A DNA stretch of 64,000 nt from Desmodesmus armatus (Eukaryota > Chlorophyta > Chlorophyceae > Sphaeropleales > Scenedesmaceae): contig VIIQ02000111.1 in the NCBI GenBank assembly GCA_007449985.2, forward strand, positions 1 to 64,000, read 5' to 3'. Numbering within the stretch: the first letter of the stretch is position 1; every line of letters begins with the position of its first letter. The notes under the pieces are model-generated. The model worked only from the letters and a program-made list of their open reading frames with translations, ran no database searches and was not told where the DNA came from. Shown in pieces: positions 1-11,248 of the stretch. Position numbers and translations under genes: made by a program.

Positions 1-335
1 CTCACGGGCGGCACGTCGCAGTGCAGCTGCCAAAACAGACACCAGGACCCGACCATGCACCTGCAGAATGACTAGAGAAAAGCAACGGCAAAGGGACAAA
101 GCATGCGAGCAACACCAACGCAAGCGAGTCAACACAGAGCCGAGAGAAACGCACCGATGCGTCACCACACTCCCACACCTCACCGGTGTGCAGAGCCAGC
201 CCCCCACAGAGGGGCTGAAGAAACACCTGAAACCAACAAGCGGCGGCCACACAGCACATGGCTGGCCGCTGTACTCGACAAAAGCCAGCGCGCAGAGGGC
301 CCAAATACCCCCGGCGTGGTGCACCACCACACCTG
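1..335. repeat. Dispersed repeat, left copy
   Basis: This stretch matches 2966-3320 in the same orientation with scattered substitutions and small indels. Shared landmarks are the CTCACGGGCGGC start, CCAGGACCCGACCATGCAC, CACCGGTGTGC and GTGGTGCACCACCACACCTG. Open frames run through both strands of both copies, but the aligned copies differ by frame-breaking indels and a C-run expansion, so no conserved protein is supported. The two copies flank the satellite array. It looks like the interior of a mobile element whose inverted ends are visible only around the second copy. Confidence 0.75.
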
Positions 336-760
336 CACACCTCTCCAATATGCAGGGCTAAATCCGCCCCACACCTAAGCCAACAAAAAACAATAACATT
401 GTTGCCCCAGTGCCAACCAAGCAAGGCACCAGAGCGGCCAGCCGCCCCCAGAGAACAACCCAAACGCTTAAACCATGTGTGATGAGCACACACTCCAGAG
501 GCACACACAACAACTATGATACAGAGTAAAAAAAAAAAAAGTAAAGCACACACGTAGCCAAGACCCGAGAAGCACACCAAACCCCACACAAAAAAAAAAA
601 AAACCCCACACAGAAAAGGCCCTCCCCTTTCTCCAAACCCCGCTCCCGAACACCCCAGCCCCCGCATGACCACCCTCCCTCTAGAACGCAAGGCGGGGGC
701 CCATGCCTGCCGCCACTGTGTACAACACCCCCTGTTGCCACTTAGCATCAAACCGCTGCG
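336..760. other. Non-coding stretch with A-runs
   Basis: No gene is visible between the left dispersed repeat and the satellite array. The sequence has two poly-A runs (about 529-540 and 590-602). Low-complexity frames on the minus strand are Cys/Phe-rich and show no domain. Confidence 0.5.
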
Positions 761-2460
761 CCAGATGATATTTCCGCACCACCACCGCTGCGCCCATCAC
801 GCGGCACCCGCCGCCCTCAACCCAACGCTACACCCGCACACTGACTCAATTGGGGTGCGGAAAAAAAAATAGGGTGCATGTTGGTACGCTTGAAGAACAT
901 ACTTTGGTCTTTCATCAGAGCCAACCAAATGATTTTTCCGCACCACCACCGCTGCGCACCATCACGCGGCATCCGCCGCCCTCAACCCAACGCTACAAAC
1001 CGCCGCACACTGACTCAATTGGGGTGCATGTTGGTACGCTTGAAGACAATATTTTGGTCTTTCATCAGAGCCAACCAGAAATTTTTTTTGAGTGATCAGT
1101 TACATGGGCGGGATGATTTTTCCCACCACCACCACCGCTGCGCACCATCACGCGGCATCCGCCGCCCCTCAACCCAACGCTACACGCCGCACACTGACTC
1201 AATTGGGGTGCATGTTGGTACGCTTGAAGAACATATTTTGGTCTTTCATCAGAGCCAACCAGATGATATTTCCGCACCACCACGCTGGGCACCATCACGC
1301 GGCATCCGCCGCCCTCAACCCAACGCTACACGCCGCACACTGACTCAATTGGGGTGCATGTTGGTACGCTTGAAGAACATATTATGGTCTTTCATCAGAG
1401 CCAACCAGATGATGTTTCCGCACCACCACCGCTGCGCACCATCACGCGGCATCCGCCGCCCTCAACCCAACGCTACACGCCGCACACTGACTCAATTGGG
1501 GTGCATGTTGGTACGCTTGAAGAACATATTTGGGTCTTTCATCAGAGCCAACCAGATGATATTTCCGCACCACCACCGCTGCGCACCATCACGCGGCATC
1601 CGCCGCCCTCAACCCAACGCTACACGCGCCGCACACTGACTCAATTGGGGTGCATGTTGGCACGCTTGAAGAACATATTTTGGTCTTTCGTCAGAGCAAC
1701 CAGATGATTTTTCCGCACCACCACCGCTGCGCACCATCACGCGGCATCCGCCGCCCTCAACCCAACGCTACACGCCGCACACTGACTCAATTGGGGTGCA
1801 TGTTGGTACGCTTGAAGACATATTTTTTTTTTTGAAGAACATATTTTGGTCTTTCATCAGAGCCAACCAGATGATATTTCCGCACCCACCACCGCTGCGC
1901 ACCATCACGCGGCATCCGCCGCCCTCAACCCAACGCTACACGCCGCACACTGACTCAATTGGGGTGCATGTTGGTACGCTTGAAGAACATATTTTGGTCT
2001 TTCATCAGAGCCAACCAGATGATTTTTCCGCACCAAAAAAAAAAAAAATGTTTCCGCACCACCACCGCTGCGCACCATCACGCGGCATCCGCCGCCCTCA
2101 ACCCAACGCTACACGCCGCACACTGACTCAATTGGGGTGCATGTTGGTACGCTTGAAGAACATATTTTGGTCTTTCATCAGAGCCAACCAGATGATTTTT
2201 TTTTGAGTGATCAGTTACATTGGGCGGGATGATTTTTCCGCACCACCACCGCTGCGCACCATCACGCGGCATCTGCCGCCCTCAACCCAACGCTACACGC
2301 CGCACACTGACTCAATTGGGGTGCATGTTGGTACGCTTGAAGAACATATTTTGGTCTTTCATCAGAGCCAACCAGATGATTTTTTTTTTCCGAAGACCAG
2401 ATGATTTTTACCGCACCACCACCGCTGCGCACCATCACGCGGCATCCGCTGCCCTCAACC
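761..2460. repeat. Tandem satellite, about 147-bp unit, about 11 copies
   Basis: Each unit contains, in order, a CACCACCACCGCTGCGCACC block, CATCACGCGGCATCCGCCGCC, CCCAACGCTACACGCCGCAC, TGACTCAATTGGGGTGCATG, TTGGTACGCTTGAAGAACAT and TTGGTCTTTCATCAGAGCCA. The TGACTCAATT landmark recurs near 842, 1010, 1195, 1341, 1488, 1637, 1783, 1951, 2124 and 2308, so spacing is 146-149 bp in the most regular copies and up to 185 bp where T-tract insertions interrupt. The last copy is truncated near 2460. The frames that stay open through it reflect the repeat and are not regarded as genes. Confidence 0.92.
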
Positions 2461-2782
2461 CTGAAGGAACAAATCACTGGACTTGCTCACTCCAAAAAAA
2501 ACCTGGATTGTTTTTTTTGGACCAATCCCTGGATTGGACCTCATGAAAGACAAGCACAGTCTGCGCAAGCATGTCATCTTGCACCCCAAGTGTTTCTGGA
2601 AGTGATCAGGCATGCGACCAAAGCTTATCCTACTGGGGTAGTTGCTCGGATTGTAGCAGTACGGGTATTTTTTTTGAAGTGATATAGCAGTACGGGTAGT
2701 AACTAGGGTAGGAGGATACACAGACTACCTAGTAAGTAGCCAAACATAGGCCCCAGAAAAGGCCTGCTAGGGGCGTTGCTAC
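2461..2782. other. Non-coding stretch beside the satellite
   Basis: No coding exon is supported. At 2481-2501 there is ACTTGCTCACTCC followed by an A-run, which is the reverse complement of the T-tract/GAGTGAGCAAGT motif seen at 2783, 2841 and 4404. A short GTAGCAGTACGGGTA duplication is visible near 2650-2700. Confidence 0.5.
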
Positions 2783-2840
2783 TTTTTTTTGAGTGAGCAA
2801 GTTACAAGAGCGAAGTCTTTTTTTTTTTTTTTTTTTTTTT

Positions 2841-3656
2841 GGAGTGAGCAAGTTACAAGAGCGAAGTCAAGCAACAGAAGCCACCCCTCAAAGCTCAGGC
2901 AAGAGGATGCCGCAACCTGGCAGTCACCACCCTGTGAGGGCGCAAGCCGACACCCACACCACATGGTCTCACGGGCGGCAAGTCGCAGTGCAGCCTGCCA
3001 AGAAGCAGACACCAGGACCCGACCATGCACCCGCAAATGACTAAAGAAAAGCAACCGCAAAGGGACAAAGCATGCGAGTAGCACTAACGCAAGCGAGCCA
3101 ACGTAGCGCCGAGAGAAACACCACCGATGCGTCACCACACTCACACACCTCACCGGTGTGCAAAGCCAGCCCCCCCCCCCCCCCCCGATAGAGGGGCTCA
3201 AGAAACACCCGGAAACCAACATGCGGCGGCCACACAGCACAGGGCTGGCCGCTGTACCAGACAAAAGCCAGCGTGCAGAGGGCCCAAACACCCCACAGCG
3301 TGGTGCACCACCACACCTGCACCTGTACTTTAGTAGCAAGACCATTCTGTTGGTAGGGAAAATCACTCCATGGATCCAGCGTGAGGATGGGCCAACCTGC
3401 CCGCGACGTTTTCTCTTTGAGGGAGATTGCAACAGCAAAGTCAGTGACTAGCGTAGACAATTTGCGGGTGCGTGGTGGAGCCCTGGTGTCTGCTTTCAGC
3501 AGGCTGCGCTGCAATGCGCCGCTCAGTTGACCATGTGGTGAGGGTGGTGGTTTGCCCCTTCACAGGTGGCGCCGGTCAGGTTGCGCCATCCTCTTGCCAG
3601 AGCCTTTGAGGGGTAGCTTCTGTTGCTTGACTCCGCTCTTGTAACTTGCTCACCCT
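2841..3656. mobile_element. Inverted-ended element, about 0.8 kb
   Basis: The first roughly 100 bases (2841-2940), beginning GGAGTGAGCAAGTTACAAGA, reappear inverted with few mismatches at about 3557-3656, ending CTTGTAACTTGCTCACCC. A run of over 20 T precedes the left end and a run of 9 A follows the right end. The interior (2966-3320) is the dispersed repeat also found at 1-335. No transposase frame is present, so this is at best a non-autonomous, MITE- or foldback-like element. An alternative is two retroposed 3' ends in opposite orientation, since TGTAACTTGCTCACTCC followed by poly-A carries a TGTAA signal just before the A-run. Confidence 0.55.
3174..3186. repeat. Poly-C tract
   Basis: A C-run expands the second copy of the dispersed repeat relative to the copy at 1-335, where only a few C residues are present. 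Similar C or G runs recur in introns and spacers across the window. Confidence 0.8.
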
Positions 3657-5071
3657 GGAAAAAAAAACAGCTAAGTCAAGCGACGAATTCACCCCTCAAA
3701 ACACCCCTAAAAAAATCACCCCTCAATGGCAAGAGGATGGGACAACATTGCAAACAACACATGCAGCTTGCATGCGGCAATGTAAGGAGACCACGCTCGG
3801 CTGATTCTCGACCGAGCACCAAATGCAACATTCCACCAGACGGCGGCTGTCAACCCATACGACGTATGTACATAATGACACGAGGCAAACACAGAAAGCC
3901 GACCCTTACAACACACACTGTACACGCTCACCAGTTGATACACTGTCACTCCATCGCTGCCAGCAGTGGCAGGCACCCCAAAAACCCAGCGGCAGGCGGC
4001 AGCTTTCCCCACACAATTCCCGGAGTCTTGAGGCTGCTCTGGTGTACAACACATATTGAAAAAAACATGTTGCTTGAAGTGCCGCCGTGTGCTGAGCCCA
4101 ATCGGCCCTACAACAGGCGACTGTACTGCACACAACGCCTGCACCACTGCATGAGCACGGCCTTCACCCAGTTCCTTGGTTGAAGCCTTCTGACGTATCG
4201 CCCTGACGGTGGCAGGGCAGCAGCAGCATGTGAGGTGGACAGCAGTGACAGTAAGAGTTGCAGTGGAGAGAATGTAACATGGACACGTATGCCAACAACA
4301 AAGGCATGGCCCGCCACGAAGGCGTTGCCCAATCTGCCGGGTTGAGCTGGGCAAACGGCACAAGTTGGCATCCCCCTGGGTGGATAGCAGCGCCTACACC
4401 AAGTTTTTTTTGGGAGTGAGCAGTTACACACAAGTTAATCGAAGTGGAAGAACCACCATGATAGCAAGGCCCGAAGATTACCAGTGCATAAGTGAAGGTG
4501 ACCACACACCTTGTGTGTAACATAATGAACACGGCAGATTAGCTGCGGAGCCAAGATTTGTTGCGGAAGGTCTGGGTGTACTGCTGCCCAACAGCAAGAA
4601 CGACAGTAGCAACAAGGTGGGTGGTTGAGCTGGCAACAGCAGTCCTGATGTGATTTGCTGTGGCTGCTGCTTGCCCCGCTCCTCAGCAAGTACGGTATGG
4701 ACCAGTCCATGCGTTTTGCCACCCTTGGGGATAACCATGGAATGTGCGATGCCACGGTTGCTCAACAGCCGCACGGTCAGGTCCTGGATGCCCTTTAATG
4801 CTACCGCTCACAGAGCTGTCTGCGTGGCCTTGCCAAGGAGTGCCGTGGTATGACACGGTCCACAGCTGTGTTTTGACACAAGTTCCTGGTGCTGTTTCTG
4901 CTGCTCTCAGACTAGGGGCAACGCACGGCCCCTCCCCCTCTGGTGGTCCCCACCACCACCAATCTCCCCCTATCCCAGCGCCCCTGCCACAGGCTTCCCC
5001 GCTGCTTGTACAGCCCGAGTCTCCTCACCTGCACTGTCACACCACAAGGCGGTCCACTGCCTGGCCCAGCT
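3657..5071. other. Spacer downstream of the oxygenase gene
   Basis: No exon is supported with confidence. A further T-tract followed by GGGAGTGAGCAGTTACA lies at about 4404-4428. A minus frame around 4480-4775 contains a moderately protein-like stretch (LLSNRGIAHSMVIPKGGK), but I see no domain and no connecting exon. The region probably includes the 3' UTR of the minus-strand oxygenase gene ending at 5072. Confidence 0.4.
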
Positions 5072-8000
5072 TCACCAGAACAGGTTAGCGCCATGGCGCC
5101 CACCATAGCAGTATGGGTCGCTGTCCTCCTCCTCCTCATCGTACTGTGAGTCATCAGAGTAGTAGCGGCGGGGGCGGCCCCAGCCATCACTCTCATCGCT
5201 GCTGTACCCCTCCTCAGAGTAACTGAACACCTCCTGCTCAAGTGACTCTGGTGCTGGGGCCTCTGGTGAGGACGCGAACAACCGTGGCACACCCCAGGTT
5301 GCTGCTGCTGCTGCGGCGGCGGCTGGTGCTGCTGGTGCAGCAACGTCATCGCCATCACCTGCTGCTGCTGCTGCTGCACTGCCGCACTTGCGCCGCTGCT
5401 TTGTCTGCTTCTTGCTGTCCTGCTTGCCGCGCCCTGCCGCTGCTGCAGCGCCCTTCTTGCCACGCTTTGCTGGCTGCCAGTCTTCGTCATCCCCATCCGA
5501 CACCCCCTGGTCACTGCTCAGATCTGCATCAGCTGCTGCATCACTGTCAGTACCTTCAGCTGCATCACCTGCTGCTTTGCGCTTCTTGCCGCGACTGCCA
5601 CCCCCACTCCCTGCTGCTGCTGCTGCTGCTGCTGTGGTGATGCTTGGCAGGTCAGGGTGGACCATCTGAGCCGTAAGCTTCTTCTTCTTTGCAGCAGCCA
5701 GCAGCTTCTTGCGCTGAGCAAAGGGTGGGACGACACCTGCAATTGCTGCTGAGGTGTAGAAGGTCATGCCCTCACACTCATTGCCTGCAGCAACCCACAC
5801 ACACGGCAGCGGCGGGGGAGGGGGGGGGGCACAGCATAACACAATGCAGCTGCGGGTGAAAGGCACATATGATGTCACTTGAAGATGTTGTAACATGGTC
5901 CTGTCATCATCATGCACTGCAGTGCAGTGCAGGCCACGGCACAACCCAGTACAGCGGCTGTAGCTACTGCAGCCACTGCGACAGGCAAACAGGGTGTGCT
6001 TGACTCAAATTGAAACCTGATGATGAGGCTGACACACCCTGAGTATCTGGAGTGGGACAGATGGGTAGGGGAGCTGTCTGTACGTATTCAATCCATAAGA
6101 GTTCCACATTCTTGTTGGTATGCAGTCTGTTGCCACAGCGTCCGTGCTCACCAAAGTAGTCAGTGCTGCTGTACCAGCGCTCCACCCATGCCCTTTTGTT
6201 CTCACTCCTGGACTCAAGGAAGGTCACTTGTTGGCCCACCTGCAAAAGCATGCAAGGCAGGTGGCAGGCACTGGTCTCATCACAGTGTCTCATAAATGTA
6301 GCTGTAAGGTAGCAGTGCTCCCTACTGTCACACACTGTGCTTTCATCCTGTCATTCTTGGCAAGGGTGGTGGCTATGTGGGGCCTATGCACTGGCTGAGC
6401 TGTGCTTTCATGCATGACATACAATGTGGGAGTTGTATGGGGGGGGAATAACAGATTAGGAGGCATGAGGCTGCAGTACGTATGGAGTGGGAGAGGGAGG
6501 GGGGTAAGGGGAGAGCTTGGCGAGGAATATCTGGTAGGCGTTCTATGCCCTCAGGAGTCAGGCAGTGATCCCTATACTGTCAGATCCATACCCCATTCCG
6601 CTTGAGCTTTTTCCTAGGACCCCTTCTGCACTGTTGAAAAAACACAAAACCCGACAAGATTGACTGAGCAGTGGTCAAGCCGTGCATGCTCTTTGTGTGT
6701 AAAGTTGTGAGGGCACAGCTTGATCTAATTCAGCTGAGCTGTTGGTTGCACACCTCCGGTGCAGCGGCTGCAAGGGGCTGCAGTCCATGCCAATCACTGC
6801 TGCTGCTTCATTGATCACCAGCACTGCTGGTGGTCCAGCTGCTGCTGGTCCAGCAGCATCAGCTCTCAACACAGTCGTCCCCCCCCCCCCCCCCCGCACC
6901 CCCACCTTCTCTGAGATGTGTCCATCACAGAACATGCCAACGTCCTCAGAGGTGACGCCTTTGGCCTTGAAGCTGGAGTCAATGTACTGTGTCGAGCCAA
7001 AGTCACGCGCGTCTGCCTTTGTGGGCATTTTCTTCATGGCGCTGCCCAGCATGGCACAGCACAGCACAGCACAGAATAGGACGGCAGAACACGCCACAGC
7101 ACAGGACAGCACTGCATGTCAGCAGCTGGGGTTGCACAGGCTACAGCACGGCAGGCACTGACAACATACAGCCAGGGCTGACTGTAGCAAGCCAAGGCTA
7201 CTGCTACTGCTGAACTCCAATGGTGATCAGTGTCCACATTCACATCGCACTGTGTGCAGCAAACACTTGACCCCCTCCCCCACTTCATGGACCCCCCCCC
7301 CCCCCCCCCCCCGCGCCCGCCCCCGGGGCCCCACCCGCCCACCCTGCTCTGCAATGGTGCAATGACCATCATGTAAGCCCTGTTCTTGACTGCTGGAAGC
7401 CCGAGGTAAAGCCTCACATCAATGAGAGGCACTTAACATTCCAATTGTAAGCCCTGTCCATGCCTATGCAGCCCCACTCACAATGGTCCAAACTCGTACA
7501 TCTCAGAGTAGGTCAGCATCCTCAGGCACTGCACCTTGAGCCCAGCAGCAGACAGCACAGCGGCAACCACTGCGTCCTCGTTCTTGAGCTCGAGCTGGGC
7601 TGCGTATGCGTTGGAGCCCCCCGCAGCCAGCTTGGCCTCACTGTGTGCCAGGGCATCCTCCTCGTACAGGTGCTTGCAGTACACACCAATGGCACCACCT
7701 GCAGCGGTGGAGTGGGTGTGTTAGCACAGGGATTGCTCGAGTAGTAAGCATACTATGAACATGCAAGTCACATGCAAGCAGTCTATGAGGCATACCAACA
7801 TGGTCCGACTAGGATAGCAAACCGACTAGGATAGCAAACAAACTGTTTGTGTGTGTGGGGGGTGGGGGGGGGGGCAGAATTGGGCACAAAGCATGTAGGC
7901 AGAGGGGCACAGAAGGCGTGTGTCTGGTTGTTTTTGCCCATGTGGGAGCATGGGAATGCATGCAAGGTGCAGGCAGAACAATGTGCACAAGGCTGAAGCA

Positions 8001-10010
8001 TGGCCGCTCGCAGCAGGAGTGACGGCGTTGTCCAGGGATGCAAAGGGGACTTCAGGCTACAATTAGCAGAACAGGCGTCTCTGGCCACCTCCCCCCCGCC
8101 CCCCCGGGGATGGAGGAGCAAACCTCCCCACGTTGAAACCCCCCTATATTGCCGCTACCCCCCCCCCCCACAAACCCTCCTCCACTGGCGGCCCCTCCCC
8201 TCCTTCCCTCACCCTTTGTCATGAAGTGTTTGTCCGCCAGTGCTGCCTGCAGAGCGGTGTGGAAGCCACTGGCCCGGGTCAGCAGCAGGTCAGCAGAGGG
8301 GCTGACGGGGGTGTCCCTGTGCAGCGTGTAGGTCAGGGTGATCCTGTACCCCTCATGGACCTTCTCAACCTGCAAAGCACAGCACATCATCACAGCATGG
8401 CACGTCATGGCATGACATGGCATGGCAGACCACATGAAAGCCCAGGAATGCACAAACACATCGGGCACGTGAGCAGCGACCGGCGGTTTGTGTTCGCACA
8501 AATGACGCCGTGCTGCTAGCCCTGCCAGCATTGAAACTGGGGTGGTAAATACGACATATCACTGCAACCTACATGAAAAATGGTATGCATATTGTTTACA
8601 TGCATAGATTGTGGCTTCAAAGTTTATGCATCATGGCTTTTGCTTCCATACGCCCTGATTGCAATTGAGGCACACCTCAAGAGTGTGCCAATCAACAGGA
8701 TGTGTGGTTTGTGTCTGTGGCACTCCTTGGTGAGCAGAGTACATGCGCATCTGTACCCGGGGGTCAACACTCCCACGCCTTGTCATTGTGCAGCCCTCCT
8801 GCACCCTGAGGCCCTGCCACCTCACCTCATGCTCCACATCCCCGAAGAAAGCGGCCCACTGCAGCCCTGCATTTGTGGGGACGTGTGCCGCCGCCTTCTT
8901 TGCGTCACCATAAGGCAGCCCCATTGCGTGAGACCACATTTGGTAGCTGATCTTTTTGCCGTGCTGCAGTTTGAGGGAACCACCTTGGAAGGGCACAGGC
9001 AGGCACACGACCAGGGTGCCAAAGCATGTGGTGCCGCCCCTTGGTGTGTCCTTGTGGGGCTTGAAGAAGCCACCTGTCTCCATGACGTTGAGTTTGTACA
9101 GCTCAGCCCGCACGGAGGCGGCCTCAGGCACTAGGGCCTGATGCACCTGTGGGGGAGTGCGGGTAGGTGGGTGGGGGGCGGGGGGGGGGGGGTCGTGTTT
9201 GAGAGCGGGGTGCGGTCTGGGAGGGGGGGGGGGGCGCCTGTGGCGCATTAGGCGTACTAGGTGTATCTTGACGCTGGGCTGGTATTGACTTCACACACAT
9301 CATGGTGCGGGCCAGAAATGGTGCGGGCCAGAAGGGTTTGGGGGTCGGGGCAGGGGGGGGGGGGCTGGGGGGGAGGGGGGCATGGGTCTGGGTGGGTGGG
9401 GGGCATGGGTCTGGGTGGGGTGTGTGATGGCAAACACCAGGGGGGAGGACAGGGACATTTTCGGGGTGGCTGTAACAGAGGGCGCATGGTGTATGCGAAC
9501 ATCAGCCCGTCAGCTGGCACACCCAACCTTGCAACCATGGCAATGCAGGTGTTCCTGCCCCTGACCAGGGCCCAGGTACCCAGGCGGTGTGCCTCACCTG
9601 CCGCAAGATGCCAGCTTCTGCTGGGTCAAAGTCCACTGAAATCTGTGATGCTGTCAGCTCCCTTGCAACTCGGACACTGGTGTCTATCACTGTCTTCTTT
9701 TTGTGACCAAAAGCTGACTGTGTTGATGCTGCCACAAGGGCTGCAACCAACAAAAGCGAGAGGCGCAATTATTTTGGTGCATTATTTACAGCAATTGATT
9801 GACAAAACACAGCGGGCTCGCCTGTTGTACCTTTCAGCTGCTGCTGAGCGCCTGCCAGTGACATGGGAACGTTGCTGTGTTCTTGCCCCATATAAGAGTG
9901 AGCGGCCGCTTGACTGTGCCTGACGCAAAGAAGCGAACGTCAATCGAGCCCAATGCGTCTTCCAGAGCCGATATGTGCTGGTACTCATTATCTTGCTTCT
10001 TTGGAGCCAT
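5072..10010 (-). CDS. 2-oxoglutarate/Fe(II)-dependent oxygenase with a charged C-terminal tail
   Basis: Exons read on the minus strand: 10010-9831, 9740-9598, 9146-8826, 8369-8213, 7698-7482, one near 7400-7345, one near 7041-6906, 6239-6038 and 5784-5072 (stop). Exons 2 to 5, and also 8 to 9, join in phase. The oxygenase core is in exons 3-4: the iron ligands are the His and Asp of FKPHKDTPRG and the His of FFGDVEHEV, and the 2-oxoglutarate-binding Arg is in GYRITLTYTL. This is the prolyl-4-hydroxylase-like fold. Exon 8 encodes a conserved-looking segment (VTFLESRSENKRAWVERWYS) that I cannot name. The last exon is Ala-, Lys- and Asp/Glu-rich with basic KKRK/KRGKK patches, which suggests a nuclear protein. 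Exon 1 (MAPKKQDNEYQHISALEDAL) needs one extra base near 9900 to join exon 2 in frame, and the join between the exons near 7345 and 7041 is unresolved. Substrate unknown. Confidence 0.8.
7052..7075. repeat. CACAG short tandem repeat in an intron
   Basis: Reiterated CACAG units lie just upstream of the exon ending at 6906 in the oxygenase gene, within or beside its acceptor region. The repeat and a nearby C-run (7289-7312) make the exon boundaries here hard to place. Confidence 0.6.
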
Positions 10011-11248
10011 GATCTGTGGCAGATCAGAATCAGGACGGCACGCAGCTTATGAGCAAGCGAAAATGGAAGCAGCACTGCAGCAGCACAATGTACTAGTGGG
10101 ACGACCGATCCGTCGCACTCTGTGCCCGCTCATCATTTCAAACCGGTTTGAATCTCAACGTTGCCGATCGGTCTTCAGCTGCCAACGAAACGGGCATGAT
10201 TGCCACTGGATGGCTCATCACTACATTGAGTCCTGCAAATTAGGAATATTAAGTAAGGCACTCTTGCCCTGTGCTTCAACAGCGTGCTGTGCTGGCAGCG
10301 ATGGGGTGAGGGGGGGGCACTGGAGCCGCACATCGAACATTGCAATCGGTGCCCAGCCCAGCTTCACCTCTCCCCCCCCCCCCGGCCACCGCAACAGCTT
10401 GACTCCAGCTTTCTTGAAATGTCAAACCAGCGTGGCTAGGCCCTGACACCCTACGGTATGCGAGCATTGGAGCACCATTCAATCCTAATTACATAGCCAT
10501 GTCTTGTGCCATCTGCCATGTCATGGTCTGGGCTCAGTCCCACCTTTTGCAATGTTTGTCAGGTTGTTGGTGGCCCTCTTACAAGTCCTTGCGAGGAAAA
10601 AGAGCGTGTTTACTGCTCAGCCCTTCCGACTCACACCATGCTTCAACAGGAGAGCCATGTTGTCAAGCACATGACTAGCACATGCACAAAGCAACATCTC
10701 TACCGGAGCAGCAACGCCGCGACAAACAAGGGCAGGCACCCAAAACACATCTGCGGCAACCTGCTCTGTGGGGGTCATGCCCTCAAGAGTGAGAACACAT
10801 GTCACATGCCCAAAACTGCCCGGTTCTCATATGCAACCTGACACCAAATAGGACCACGCTTGTCTTGATAAACAACACCACACTCTTCCTCCCAAGCTGA
10901 TGAGCTTGGCATGTGGATGGTCGAACAAAACTTGGGTGGCGCGCCACAGGGAAAAGCACCACACATAGCATATGCACCACAGAGCACAGATCCGGAGGGG
11001 TTCATTGCCAAAGGTGAGCAACCACTGGTTGCAATACATTCTACAAGAAATGCACACGGCAGCAAACGCACAGTCCATGCAAGCGGTGCTTCTGATTGAA
11101 GCCGCCTATGTACCTGCAAGTGCGTGTGCTGGCCAAAACATGACAAGTGAGCGACAAAAATGTGCAAAAAGCATTGCACTCAAAACTGGAGCAGCCACGG
11201 CTGCATACACGGACGGAAGCACAAATGCCACACCTGCTCACGGCTCAA
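10011..11248. other. Spacer between two minus-strand genes
   Basis: No coding exon is supported. This stretch should hold the promoter of the oxygenase gene (start 10010) and the 3' UTR of the DUF506 gene (stop at 11249). TTACA, the reverse complement of the TGTAA poly(A) signal, occurs near 10490. Confidence 0.45.

Noticed and set aside
2..751. 249-codon minus-strand frame at the left edge
   Set aside because: Cys/Phe/Leu-rich low complexity crossing a dispersed repeat and A-runs; the second repeat copy does not preserve the frame.
878..1639. 253-codon plus-strand frame across the satellite, with SFIRANQM repeats
   Set aside because: The frame stays open because the 147-bp unit is a multiple of three and lacks stops in that frame; it breaks at each irregular unit and has no domain.
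761..2460. CRISPR array
   Set aside because: Whole units repeat head to tail without unique spacers, and the surrounding genes are eukaryotic.
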